From positions 1-64,000 of the forward strand of contig JFHB01000079.1 of the NCBI GenBank assembly GCA_000729835.1: 64,000 nucleotides of DNA, written 5' to 3'. The position numbers and the translations under genes were made by a program. This document shows, piece by piece, positions 10,321 to 21,913 of this stretch. Each line of letters begins with the position of its first letter. Position 1 is the first letter of the stretch. Source of the DNA: Atkinsonella hypoxylon. Taxonomy: Eukaryota; Ascomycota; Sordariomycetes; Hypocreales; Clavicipitaceae. Below the pieces are notes generated by a model. The model had not been told where the DNA came from, searched no databases, and saw only the letters and a list, made by a program, of their open reading frames with translations.

Positions 10321-11970
10321 ATGAAATGCAGGTCAACTCGGGTTGGGTCATGTACAGATTCCGTTGAGCCTTGAGATCTGTTCAGTAATTTGACTACCCC
10401 CTGCCAGCCAGAGGAGTCCAAGCACGTGTTTTATCCCTGCCAATTCGCTGTAGCTTCTATCACTTCTGAATTACGATATCTTCCTAAGCAGCGTCAAGCT
10501 TGGCGGTTGGTGAAGGAAGGCGCGCCCAGATGCGGAAGGAAACACGCATGTTTGCGCCCCATGATTTGGAATTTGGGGACGCGAGCTCTAATCCCTTGGC
10601 CAGTGCGAAGGCGACAGCTAGGTCACGGGGCCCACTCATCTTCCGACACATCAATAATAAATACCTAAATGCCGGACGGAACCCGGATAGGAGATATCGA
10701 GAGGTATATTTCGACATGTCGAGATTGTGCGTACTTTTACTCAATTGTGGTCTGGATGCAGACTGATTGGTCGAATGGCTGATTCGTAACCAAGTTGTTG
10801 CCGTCGCACTGGCAAAGGGATGGATTAATTATGTGGGGCAGTATTGAAGGGCAAGGGACGCAAACCGCAGCACTGCCGACACTGGCGGGAAAATGCACTG
10901 ACTACTTCGTGCGGAGCACAGGGAGAACGAAAAATGGGGAAATGGGGGATGTGGGGGCCATACACGAAAAAAAAAACAAAAACAAAAAAAAACAACAAGA
11001 TTAATATAAAAGCAGAGCTGCAAAAGGGGCAACCAACAAATACGAGCAGAGCAGTAAAAGATTTTTCTTGTTACCTTTGTCACTTGTGTGAAATCTCCAC
11101 GAGGTGTCCTTGCGTCTTTGCCACCGAGCGTTGGTTGTGGTCCCTGGGATATCGCGACCCGGCCACGCCTGCCTACGCACAGTAATAAGCTTTTGGACTT
11201 AATACAGGTGGAGTTACCAGACAGCTGGCTATTGGCTGGAGACCAGCCATGCCATGCTCAGCCCCAGACACACCCTTGCAAGTTTCCATTGGCGGCCTGC
11301 CTTTCCTGCATATGCAATTTGCTCTCCATCCCGCATCGCTTTATGCTCTCAATGACACTCTGGTCAGTCTGCGGATGGGGTTGCGAAGGTGTTGAGGTGT
11401 TAACAGATGAATCGGGTTGCCGAGACTATCAACGGGTGTGTTCTGTTCCAATGGATGCGTTACCACTGCAATATAAAATTGCGTTCGAAGAGACTGGATG
11501 TATACAAAATTATAGGGCCTGTAATTCCCCAAGTGCATACGTATGTACGGAGTAGGTAGGTACGTTATGGCCGTTGGCAGCCACAGGCGTGGTGTCAAAT
11601 TGAGGGTGGTGGCTCGAGACAACCCGGTTAAATTGCCAGTTGAGGTGCTGATGATGGTGGAGCATCCCCCAAGCGGAATGAACCGACTCAGTCAAAGCTG
11701 AGAAGAACGCCCCGTCCGCCTGTTGTGCCCGTTTCCTGCCCTCCCGAACTACTTCAACGCTCGGCTTCTCCTCTTAACACACTTCCCTTCTTCACAAACC
11801 AGCTGTCGTCGCTCACTTACCTAGGTCTTTTCTGCCTCCCACACTCTTTTAATACATTACTCGCTCCTTGCTCCTAATTGTAGTAGCCCTGTTACCTTTT
11901 GGTCAAATCCCGCAGCAAGCACCATTTTCTACGTCCATCTTCGCCTGGTATCTCTCAAGCAATAGCTAAA

Positions 11971-12807
11971 ATGCGCTTCTCCATCGCTGCCGTCTTGGCT
12001 TTCGCCGCCTCTGCCTTGGCTCAGACCGCGGATTTTGATCCCATCTACACCCCCATTAAGGACGAGACCATCAATGCTGGCTCCCCTTTTACCATTACTT
12101 GGGACGCTCCCGCCAAGTACGCTGATGGCACAATCTCCATTTCGTTGATTGGTGGCGCTACTCAAAACACCCAGCAGCCCATCGCCAACATTGCCTGTAA
12201 GTCTCTTTACGAACCCTAGTGCGACGACTATGACCCCACGGTCGCTAGCGATGAAGAAGCCTGGATCTTTAAGCATGCGCTGACATCTCGTACAGCTGGT
12301 ATCAAGAACAGCGCCAAGTCCTACACTTGGACTGTTGATCCCTCGCTCGGCGCTGAGAAGGTTTACGGTCTCGTTTTCAAGCTCGAACGCGACCCTAGTA
12401 TCTTCCAGTACTCCAACCCCTTCCACATCAAGGCTTCCGAGAACAAACTCAGCGCCAGCGCCAGCGCCAGCTCCAGCGTCACTTTGACCATGACTGTCAC
12501 TCTGTCTTCCACCAGCAGTACGCCTTCCACGACTGCTGCTCCTACCACCAGCTGCACTGGCAACGATACCATGACCACCCTGAGCACCACGACCACCTCT
12601 CAGCCCTACTACAACACCACTGTCAACTGCACCAACCTTGCCGAGTCCACCAGCATCCAGTCTACTAGCTTCGAGATCACTCCTACTGGTTCTATCCCGG
12701 CCAATACAACCAGTCCTAACGTACCTTCCGTCACTGCTGGTGCTTCCGCCCTCCGTGCTGGCTCCATTACCATCCTGGGTGTTGTCGCTGCCTTCCTCGC
12801 TCTGTAA
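11971..12807 (+). CDS. GPI-anchored Ser/Thr-rich surface protein, Kre9/Knh1-like N-domain
   Basis: Two exons, 11971-12196 and 12296-12807, 245 residues. Residues 1-18 are a signal peptide ending in ALAQ. Residues about 25-115 match the Kre9/Knh1-like domain of the Ser-Thr-rich GPI-anchored family (PINAGSPFTITWDA-like start, YGLVFKLERD, FQYSNPFHI end). A Ser/Thr/Asn-rich stalk with several N-glycosylation sites (NTT, NTS, NCT) follows. The C-terminus is a hydrophobic tail preceded by small residues, a GPI-attachment signal. The intron has a GTAAGT donor and TACAG acceptor, and the join keeps phase. An ATG at 11899 in the same region belongs to another short frame; 11971 starts a proper signal peptide. 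It is likely a cell-wall or plasma-membrane protein involved in wall assembly; its exact role is unknown. Confidence 0.85.
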
Positions 12808-14013
12808 ACGGTTGGTTTCGGAAACTGTTTGATTGGCTGCACTGTATTTGATGTGGGCATTTAATCTCTTAGATGTATACGTTGCGACTCTGGTTCTTTG
12901 AGGTGTGCGGGATGCTTACATATAAGGACGTCAGCTTTTTTCACTCCTATTTGGAAAGTTCCGGTTTTATTTCTTAAAGAGAATCGGAAGCTCATTCAAT
13001 ACCTGTCGGTCACCTAAGGACGGTTGCTATCACACATAGGGTGGGTAACCGTATGCAGGTGCTTAATTGTCGAGCGATTTATGTAATTGAGAAACATCTT
13101 GTGTTAGCCATTTCTGCCGGTATTCTGCTTTATGATGTGTGAATAAGTAAACGCGGATAGGAACTAAAATCACGCTATAGAACGCTTTCATGACTTCTAA
13201 TCGCCTGACCTTCGGTCCAGTCGCAACTGCTTCTAGTTTCTTGACTGCCGCGCTCCATATAGGAATGTCAGCATTGTGAGCCACTGAGCAACAGATGAAA
13301 TTTCTCCGCAACGTTGCTGACAAGACGAGTCAAACTCGCGTTGGAATGCATGACATGTCAACTACCTAGTCTGTCTGCAGATGCAGTGCACCCCCAGAAG
13401 GTGCTGCGACAGGGTCGCTTTGTAGCACGCAGCTTCTGAAACGGGAATCTGGGCACGTCAAGAGGAAGTCTTCAATCGAATAAGGAAAGTGCCAAGGACC
13501 ATCACTGTGGTATTCGTGATTATTGGCTAGGCATTTCGGGGCTTTTAGTGTGCTTAGGTGTACGGGTGTTTCGGGAGGTTTTTTATTTGGTGGCTAACTT
13601 CTTTTGGCGGGTAAACTTGGAACATGACGTGGGAGGGCACGACCTCTCGGTCCACTGATTGGGGGAACTTAGGGATCGTCGAATTTTTCACCCGCGTGTT
13701 GATCTGAACTACAAGGAATTCTAGGCCCGTCGCGCCGCAACTAAGAAACGCATCCTGTGGGGTAAGAATGCTGATTAGTTTAGTTAGCGGATATGGGGGT
13801 TTTGGATAAGGTGCATTTGATTCTAGAAGCACTGATGTGATTGCTTTTCATTTGAAGATTGGCTTTGGGGAGGGCGGGAAAAAAAAACCCCCAAAAACTG
13901 AATTGCTCGCTCTCTATCTTAATTACACAATGCACTTGGGGTTGCCAATTGGGCTAGCCGACACACACTTGGGTTAGGTAACGTATATTTCTCGTGAAAT
14001 GGACCGCTTCATA
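12808..14013. other. Intergenic, no gene seen
   Basis: This lies between the GPI-protein gene and the nitrate transporter, whose 3' ends converge here. The small minus frames at 13063-13323 and 13554-13832 have no motif I recognise. Confidence 0.55.
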
Positions 14014-15611
14014 CTACTTGCCGCCAATCTGGCCCTTTGGCAATGGGGGAATCCAGCAGACGGCTAGGTTGACACCAATGTAAATTGCGCCAATGATCCA
14101 ACATGAGGTGTTGTATCCGTTGCCGTGAGACACGAAGCGGAAAATCATGGCAAACACGACACCACCCAGATTACCTCCTGCTCCGGTGATACCAGACAGT
14201 ATGCCGTTGGCGGCTGGATGTACGTGAGGCACGAGGGCAAAGTTGGCTCCATTGCCTGCGTCTATGAAGATGGCAGCTACGGAAACAAGACTGACCAGGG
14301 TGCCGATATTGTAGCCGTTGCTTTCTGAAGGGTCTACTTTTCCGACGATGATGAGTAACACGCCGCTTAGGATACCGCATGTTGTGATCCAGGCCTTCTT
14401 CATCCAAAGATTGTTGGACTTGCTGTATAGGGCATCAGCGACCAGGCCACCGAGAGGTCGGGTGACAAAGTTTAGGAACCCGAAGATGGCGGCGTAGTTG
14501 CTGGCCTGTGTCTGGCTCAGATACGGGAAGTTGGCCATGTAGTAGGAGCTCAGGATGGAATTGATCGCCAGCTCGCTGCCGAATGAACAAGAGTAGGTAG
14601 CCGTGTGGAAAAGTGTTTGTGCAGAGAAGACGACTGGCCAGGACTCTTGGAAGGAAGGCTTGACGACAAGTTCCGCCTGGGCTATCAAAACGGCTTCCGA
14701 CAGCGGAATAGCCGACTTCTCCTTGCTGAGGCTAGAATCATCGTCTGAAGCTCCTCCTCTTTCTTCGTCGCGGCTGGGTCGTTCGTCGAAGACTGTGGGA
14801 GTACTCACGCTCGACCCATGTTTGTCCAGGTTCTCCTGGATCTTCTGAGATCGCTCTTCCCAGGAGCCGAGAGGGGAATCAGGGCAGAGGAAGAACATGC
14901 CCAGACTGCAGACGAGAAGGCAGATGAGTGGCACTATAAAAGTGACGCGCCAAGCTGTCGAGGTACTCATGCCCTGTGCCGAGACGAGCGAGTCGAAGAC
15001 AGCCGGCATGATGAAGTATGTGATGCCTCCACCAGCATTACCCCAGCCTCCGGCCAAGGCATTCGCGGAACCGACGACGTTCTTGTCAAAGAAAGCCGTG
15101 CACCATACTTGGCAAGGTACAAATGTGGCTCCTAGGATGCCGATGAAGAATCTAGAAACGTAGAGTCCTGTGGCGCTGTTGACAAGAGGAGCGAGTCCGA
15201 TGGGGAGGCAGCCGAGCAACAACAGCGAGGCAAAGACTTTTCGAGAACCAAATCGATCGCAAAGGGGGCCGACAATGAACCTCAACAAGAGTGTAGCGCA
15301 GAGTGAAACGATGTTGGAGTTGGCTACTTGCGCTGATGTGAGGTTGAGATCCTTCTTGATTGTCTGTGTTAAGAGCGGCGGAAACGTGTACCTAGCGATA
15401 TGTTAGAATGACTGATGAATAAGTAATCTTAGCCATTAAATGTGTAGACAATGTCTTACCAGGCCCAGAAAGCAAGCATAAATCCCGACCATGAGAAGAA
15501 GAAAACACGCCCATGCTGATCTATCGGGTTGAGAATAGGTATACTCCGAGCTTTTTGATTAATCGGGTTGACCTGAGGGGCCCGCCACAGCAGAGCCACT
15601 TGGAAGCCCAT
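14014..15611 (-). CDS. High-affinity nitrate transporter (NRT2/CrnA family, MFS)
   Basis: Two exons, 15611-15460 and 15391-14014, 509 residues, the usual length for CrnA/NrtA. It imports nitrate by proton symport across the plasma membrane. The splice join restores FWAWYTFPPLL of transmembrane segment 1. Further hallmarks are RFIVGPLCDRFGSRK (MFS loop 2-3), the first nitrate signature AGGWGNAGGGITYFIMP, a central hydrophilic loop (about residues 230-300) and the second signature ITGAGGNLGGVVFAMIFR near the C-terminus. The intron is 68 nt with a GTAAG donor. Expression in relatives needs NirA and AreA. I see GATA cores in the 300 bases upstream but no exact CTCCGHGG NirA site. Whether nitrate reductase lies elsewhere cannot be seen here. 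Confidence 0.93.
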
Positions 15612-17722
15612 GTTACAGTCGGTCAAATCAATTTTTTGTTGGAGTGTTTGGTAATTAGACGGAGAGTTTAGTCAGGTCGTGAACTTCGTCGTGTTTCTCC
15701 AAAGGTTACTTTGCCCGCTCCTGTGAACAGTATTTAACTTGGGAGGCGGTTACTCAACAAGTTGAACCAAATATCTCCCTAGCATCTCCGGAAGGGAGGG
15801 CTTATCTTCTTGCAGCAGCCAACCAGGGATAAAACCCCAGCGCCGAGACTTTGAGAATACTCTACCCAGGAGCTGAAGGCCCCTACGGTAAAAGTGGCTC
15901 AATGATTTCACGTGTACGTCCGGAGACACAGGTTTGCAGGACTGCCTTGACTGCCCCGGGCACTCCTAGATGAGAGGCGCGTAAGGGTAACAGCCACTTC
16001 AAGGCAGCTGATAAGAAGTTCCTGGTTGGCCCAAGTGTCGCTTGGGTTGCTGTCCGTTTCAGGGACAATTAAAGACTTCCAGCTCAGCTTGGACCTATCC
16101 TTTGTCAGCTTCTACTGGGATTCATGTGGTTATCGAGTTGGGAACAGCTTTAATTACTGAAACGCAGGTAATCCCACGACTTGTTATCAGAAGTCGAACA
16201 AGATTCACTGTTTGCCTTTCGAAAGGAATTCAGCCAAAGTGAAAGTCCTAACAGGCGTTCTCACCAAGTACAGGTAGAGCTCTAGGCACTGCTACGCACT
16301 CCTGTCGGTTCCTCGACGCCGGTTGTTATCGACTGAAATGAATAGTGTCTAATGAAGTAGTGCCTCCTATTGGACAGATGATCAAGCCTAAAGGGGCGAT
16401 CTGAAGCAGCAATGGTGGTTGGTCTGGCCTTATCTTGATCCCATCAACTCGGACGGCGTAAGCTCCACAATTTCTGGCCACGGTCAAGATAAGTAATCTG
16501 GAGACCCTATCACCAGGTCATCCGCGGAGAAGGGCGTTTGAGAGAGCAAGATAAAAACCTGGAGCACCTCAGACGAGTTTTTCTTTGAGGGAGGGAGAGA
16601 AAACTCTTGAGAAAAAACTCTTGAAAAACTCTTGCGAACCCGCATCACCAAAGAGTGGGCGCCGCGGTGGGGTTGACTTGGCATTGTGGTTAGAGTTCAG
16701 AACAGTCCAGTCTCTGGTTCTCCAAGTCAATGCCGGTAGACTGCTTGTTACTTTTCGGTGCATAATCGTGGAAGGGTTATCCTCATGGTTGGGACTCTCG
16801 GATCGACTGCAACAGACTCTTCATGTCACATGACAGGATGTGGGTAATGGGAGCAGGGAGCAGAGACACGGCGGCGCGCCATTCTTATCCTGAAGATCAG
16901 ATTTTAAGCAGAATGGACGAGAGGTCATGTTGTTCCATGACTTACAGCAATATATGGAAAGATTGATTGATCTTTTGCAACATCAAAACCATGGCAACCA
17001 TTGAGGCTTGCCTGTGATCATTGACAACGACCATTGATTGGGCCAAACTATGTGCAAGCACGTCAGCCGTTCCTGACACTATGCCTGATTACAGGCGATC
17101 TGCAAATGAACTCAACGGAGTGTCCATGTCGAGGTGATGCTTTGTTGATCTTCGTCCACTCGAGGATGTGCCAGACCTGTGTAGCGTTGTGGAACAATTG
17201 TTCTCCAAGGTCTAATGCAGCTCCTTGCACTATGGAGCAAATCGTGCAGGGCGGTGTACATTGCCGACACTATTGCCGGGCGGCAGATCCTCATCGCCAG
17301 CCAGACCCACTACTCCTTGAATGCCCACCAATGAGCCCCTCGGCGTTGAACCGCTAGACCCGAGTCAGTAAGAGGGGTTTTGTGGCATCAAAAAAAAGAC
17401 CTGGAGGGGCTATTTTTTCCCTCTCAGATCACACTACCTTGATGTAGTCATGCACCGCGATACGTTCGTCAAGCCTTACGGATGAGACCGTCGTTGATTC
17501 TGGGTCGTTTGAGTTTGAGACGTGCGATATTCTCGTCCTCAATTGTACGATTGCATGGCTTGCTTTCACCTCGTCATTTTATGCCTCACCTGCTGATCGA
17601 GCCCGGCTTAGAGATACAGCTTCGTGTAAAAGCCGCTGCTGTTGGTGGGTCATCCTCGAAATTCGACTAGCACAGCCGGCTGTCTAAACGGCGAGGTTAA
17701 TCAAACATTAGGATTTCCAAAA
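15612..17722. other. Long intergenic region between nitrate transporter and MTD1
   Basis: About 2.1 kb with divergent promoters at the two ends. TTATC/GATAA (GATA-factor) cores occur near 15,800 and 15,829. Short open frames at 16,480-17,360 show no family motif, and direct CTCTTGAGAAAAA-like repeats occur near 16,600. I cannot support a gene. Confidence 0.5.
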
Positions 17723-18860
17723 ATGGCGGTCTCGGAGGTACCCAAAACCTGCAAGGTCATCACTGCGGAGACCATTGCTAAGGGCCTCTTGGCCGAGGTC
17801 AAGGAGACTTTGGCGAAAGTCCAGGGAACGAGCCCACGCAAGCCTACCCTGGCTGCCTTTCTGGCCAATGGAGATCCTGCTGCTGTCAAATATGCCGAGT
17901 GGTCGAAAAAGACCTGTGAGGACAAGTGAGTTGGACCTATTAATATTACTGAGCGCACTGGGTATGACTGACGTGCATGGCAGTGGTTTCGAATTCGATC
18001 TACGTACGGTAGACAAAGATCTTCTCGAGGAGGAAATCATGAAGGCGAATGGCGATGACAAAATCGATGGAATTATTATCTACTATCCCATATTTCCCCA
18101 AAATCCGTCCCATGACAAGTACGTCCAAGAGACAGTGGAGCTTTCTAAAGATGTCGAAGGTATGCGCCATAAGCACCTGTACAATATGTATCACAATATT
18201 CGCTTCCTGGATCCGCCTGAAAACCGAAAGAAGTCCATTTTGCCATGCACACCACTGGCTGTTGTTAAGATCTTGGAATATCTTCAAATATACAACCCGA
18301 TCCTGGCCGCTGGAAACCGTCTTTTTGGCAAGACCATCACGGTTATCAATAGATCTGAGGTCAACGGACGCCCTCTCGCTGCACTGTTGGCCAACGATGG
18401 CGCTACAGTGTATTCTGTTGATATCACAGGGGTTCAGCTGTTTACTCGTGGACAGGGGATCAAGAACCCGAGGCACCAAGTTGAAGACAAGGAAGGTTGG
18501 GGCTTGAAGGATTGCCTTCCGCTCAGCGACGTTGTCATCGGCGGTGTTCCTGTTGAGAACTTCAAGGTACCAACGGAGCTCATTCGTGAAGGTGCTGTAT
18601 GCATCAACTTTTCCTCGTTCAAAAATTTCGATGGACCCGCTGTCAAGGAGAAGGCATCGATATATGTTCCTTCTGTCGGCAAAGTAACTATTGCCATTCT
18701 GCTTCGAAATCTGGTGGTAAGTTCTCAAGTTTCATAATTCAAAGTGTTGAAGAGTTGTCCAAACTGATCGATTTAGCGCCTGGTTGCCAATCGCCCGGCT
18801 AAGGACGACTCGGACAAGGTCCTGATCCAGGCCAAGACTGACGCGTTCGCCGATGACTGA
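17723..18860 (+). CDS. MTD1: NAD-dependent methylenetetrahydrofolate dehydrogenase (MTD1)
   Basis: Three exons: 17723-17925, 17984-18716 and 18777-18860, 339 residues. It oxidises 5,10-methylene-THF to methenyl-THF with NAD in the cytosolic one-carbon pathway (EC 1.5.1.15). The monofunctional NAD type is supported by the length and by motifs such as DGIIIYYPIFPQN, LPCTPLAVVKILEYL, TVINRSEVNGRPLAALLAND and ASIYVPSVGKVTIAILLRNL. Compared with bifunctional FolD enzymes, the Rossmann part is of the MTD1 type. Both introns are short with GTGAGT or GTAAGT donors. The start follows CCAAAAATGG, a reasonable fungal context. The gene is complete. Confidence 0.93.
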
Positions 18861-19541
18861 TCAAGCGAGTTGATTGTTGCAAAAGTACGGAAGACGAGAC
18901 TATTTTAAAGACGAAGTTTAACTGAGCCCCTTTCCTGGCAGTGATAGGAAAAAAAAATTAGATTTTATGATACCTCAGCATACACAAATTGCCCAGGCAC
19001 TCCAAAAATTTCGAGTATAGAAGATGTGTAATAACAGATGTATATGTCAATTCATCGAGCAAAGCGGGAGATCGCAATATGCTATAGACTACTATCCTGT
19101 CATATCTTTTCAATCTAATTACACTGTTCTCTACGGAGTATGCCAGTTTCTTTGGACCCATTCTTGAAACAATGACAATAATAAAATCTTGCAAAAAAAA
19201 TATTTAAATCATGAGAACAAAATTACTCCTTCTAATGAAGACCCGAGGGCTTGGCATGCAGCATCCTGGGAGTAAGGCCGGAAATGATGGTGCCGAGTAA
19301 TATGTTAAAGCTCTTTTCGACTCGGTGGGCATAAGTGTGTAAGTCTTTGAAAGTAGCGCCCTCGTATATAGAAGTTTGTACGGAACTCAAGTGCTGTGCA
19401 GGTGAATAAAGGCTGCGGCAGAGCAACTTTTCCCTGCTGGCGACCCTTTCTGTGTTCCTCCTCTTCCTTTCTTTTTCATCGTCCGTCTTCACCACACTCT
19501 GGCAGTTGCTTGTTGGCCTCCCCCGAATCCCCCCGAATCTC
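18861..19541. other. Intergenic between MTD1 and chitinase pseudogene
   Basis: AT-rich around 18,950-19,210, with no gene. 19,250-19,540 is probably the old promoter of the chitinase. Confidence 0.5.
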
Positions 19542-20902
19542 ATGATCACATTTGTGAGGCTCGCGGTTGCCTCCGCCATTCTCAGAGGCTGTCTCGTTGA
19601 GGCGGCCATTGACCTGGGTGGTAAGCAAGTTACCGAGCCCTCGACAGGCGATGACCCTTCACCTGTGGGAGACATCAACATGTATCACCCTGACCAGCAT
19701 GACTGTCCACTTCTATGTGTTGACAATGGCAACATACACAGCTGGGTTCCCTACTTCTCCGTTAACCGCCTTAACCGCTGCCAGGAGCCTATGGTATGGT
19801 ACTGCAGTTCTCTGTTACGCAGCCCCTAGATAATCCTGAATTATCCATCCTTATTCGTAGTTGCTCGCTTAATCATACAATAGCAGCAGGATCCCACATA
19901 GCTACTTCAGCCCTGGTGCCTCGAGTAGATAACCCCAAAAAGTCCCACACTCTTGCCCGAGGCGCCACCCAGGTTAAGGCACCCGCTTGTGCTGTTAACG
20001 GAACCCAGATGCCCGACAAGGTGACTCTGCACTCTTTTAAGGGCAAAGGCAAGAGCCTCAGAAATAACAGCAACACTACTGCTGCTGCTGCCGCTCTGCT
20101 AGAAGGCATATACAAGTTCTTTGATAACGACGACAACTGCGATGAAAAGTTCCTCTTTGGTTACCACCGCCAGACTGCCGTGGCAGTTTACATTAGCGCC
20201 GGGCTGGGCAAGCCTACGGTAAAGACAACACTCGAAGCCTTGAACACTTCGTTCTCTGATGTAGGCCTACGAGGCCCAGGCTACCGCCGTTCCCATAACA
20301 AAGAAGTGCAACAAGGCCTTGTCTAAAGCATGCTTCCACTACAGCTCTGCAAACCGACACAGCGCTCGATGGGGGAGGCTGACGTGCCCTCAAGAGGCGG
20401 CAACGACGATTCGCCGCGAAAATAGTCGGGCGGTGGACAAGTAGAGGAGAAATCACGGAGCTGACTGGAAAGACCCGACGCATCTCCAGAATCCCAGCCA
20501 GATCTGCCAAGTTGATGAGTGGCCGCCCGCGCACTTTTTGCGAAAGAATGACGACGGGAAGCTTGGCGGCAAGGACCAAGGGGCCAGCGAGTACGCTATC
20601 TCCCCATGAAGGACAACCAGGGGGCCGGGCAGCTCTGGCGAGGCGTGTGCATGAAGGAGACGTTGGAGAAGTTGACCAATTCCGAGCTGGAACAGAAAGT
20701 CAAGAATGCGAAGCGCAGCATCCCGTCCTCGCCGAAAGTCAAGCACGAGGAGCCCCACGTTGCCATTGACATCAAGTGTCGCCCCGAGTTCTCGCCCGCC
20801 GACGATGGGTTGTTTGATAATGTCTGTTGGCCTGCCAGATTCCAGCAGGTGCCAGCAAGGTCTCTCTGCCTGAGGCATTACTTGGATCTTCCCCACAAGT
20901 AA
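19542..20902 (+). pseudogene. Killer-toxin-like subgroup-C chitinase, catalytic core deleted and frameshifted
   Basis: The N-terminal part (19542-about 20255) has a signal peptide, then HSWVPYFSVNRL, QFSVTQPLD and a CDEKFLFGYHRQTAVAVYI block. These belong to the large secreted GH18 chitinases resembling the alpha/beta subunits of yeast killer toxins. After about 20,255-20,275 the sequence jumps to the family's C-terminal region: KACFHYSS (about 20,325), DEWPPAHFL (about 20,530) and QGAGQLWRGVC (about 20,620). The LysM, chitin-binding and GH18 catalytic regions are absent. Breaks: a 5-bp tandem duplication (TATGG TATGG, 19790-19799), a frame change at the deletion junction, TAG at 20442-20444 where Trp is expected, and another frame change at about 20,590-20,605. 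It cannot make an active enzyme. Confidence 0.78.
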
Positions 20903-21019
20903 CCAACAAGACAAAGAAAAAAAAAGAAAAAAAAAAGGGAAGTAAACAACCTTACTTGATATTGGCGGTTATTGGCTTAGAAAAGTCACAGACTTGATCC
21001 CTGTCAGCAAGACAGAGCC

Positions 21020-21913
21020 ATGTGTGCCCCAAACAGAGGTCCGCCGTCCGAACCGCGTACGCGAGACTCGGGCTCGGAAGTAGCATCAGACTCAGGTTCC
21101 GACGGCACTTCATCCCCTATGGAAGAGAGACAGCCCGTCTATTCCCCCCAAGAGATGGGAGCCATGCTCCTCAGCTTCTACAAATTCCTCACCACACTGC
21201 ATTACGATGTAGCGGACCTTAAAGTGCCTCCTCCTGAGGGTTGGCCAGGCTTCACACCGGAGGCCTGTGCACATTTTAGAAGCGACTATGCCATCCAAGT
21301 CCTCCGCCATCTGCCATATCTTAACAGCAGCGCGAGCTTCCAATACAAATGTCAGCTGCTTGACTACACAACATTTGAGTATAGGCACTTTAGCTCTAGG
21401 CACCAGGACAATGACCAGGAGGAGTGGTGGTCCACCGAGAGTAGAGTCCCTGCCAGCTGGATGGTGCCCCTAGCAGCGGGATGTGGCGATAACGCGAGCG
21501 AGTTCTTCCTTAACGTTGTGGACGGTGAAGTCAACGAGATAATCCTTTCATCAAGCGACCCAGGGCCTACCCCACTGAAGATATGGATAGACGAAATGCA
21601 GGATGCCTATAGTCGCCTTCGTCTTATTCCGTGTCCTGGTCGTGTCACTATGGACCATGGAGAAGTGCCTGAGCGGGAAGAGAGAGATGGCCGTATCACC
21701 GAGGACCAGTTCCGAGAGCAGACGGAGGACTGGCCGACAGAGCTTGACGTCCAATATGTTAGGCAGGTGTATCGCGATTATGGCTGGCCGCATGCTTTTC
21801 GAAGAGACGAGGCTACCGCGTATATCTGCTCGCTATTGGTATCTATCGAGAACGAAAATGACAACCGGTACTGGGAAGAGATGTATCATGATGACCCGAG
21901 AGAATGGGCGTAG
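21020..21913 (+). CDS. Conserved fungal protein of unknown function beside chitinase remnant
   Basis: Single exon, 297 residues, intact. It has no signal peptide or membrane segment, so it is probably intracellular and soluble. The first 35 residues are acidic and Ser-rich. The core includes YSPQEMGAMLLSFYKFLTTL, VPPPEGWPG, YAIQVLRHLPYL and, near the end, VYRDYGWPHAF. It is rich in Asp, Glu and Trp. I recognise it only as a family that recurs in ascomycetes. A SUKH-like or immunity-type role is speculation based on its place 117 bp downstream of a killer-toxin-like chitinase and on its acidity. The run of 297 sense codons beside a broken gene suggests it is still under selection. Confidence 0.7.
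   Translation: MCAPNRGPPSEPRTRDSGSEVASDSGSDGTSSPMEERQPVYSPQEMGAMLLSFYKFLTTLHYDVADLKVPPPEGWPGFTPEACAHFRSDYAIQVLRHLPYLNSSASFQYKCQLLDYTTFEYRHFSSRHQDNDQEEWWSTESRVPASWMVPLAAGCGDNASEFFLNVVDGEVNEIILSSSDPGPTPLKIWIDEMQDAYSRLRLIPCPGRVTMDHGEVPEREERDGRITEDQFREQTEDWPTELDVQYVRQVYRDYGWPHAFRRDEATAYICSLLVSIENENDNRYWEEMYHDDPREWA

Larger units (their letters stand above)
7986..11970. other. Repeat-rich, AT-rich intergenic island
   Basis: About 4 kb without a supportable gene. 8300-10,400 holds inverted and direct diverged repeats (listed separately). 9,590-9,960 is very TA-rich (many TATA, TTAG and GCTTATA words), the texture expected of RIP-mutated transposon DNA. 10,400-11,700 has a more normal composition but only short frames without motifs. 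10,967-11,000 is an A-rich tract. 11,700-11,970 is CT-rich and probably the promoter of the GPI-protein gene. Confidence 0.6.

Noticed and set aside
13063..13832. Two minus frames of 86 and 92 codons
   Set aside because: No conserved motif, start context or codon pattern; left as intergenic.
16484..17360. Possible small gene(s) between nitrate transporter and MTD1
   Set aside because: Several short overlapping frames, none with splice continuity or recognisable motif.
19793..19806. A 14-bp intron (GTATGG...GCAG) in the chitinase instead of a frameshift
   Set aside because: Too short for any spliceosomal intron. The TATGG TATGG tandem duplication explains the frame change simply.
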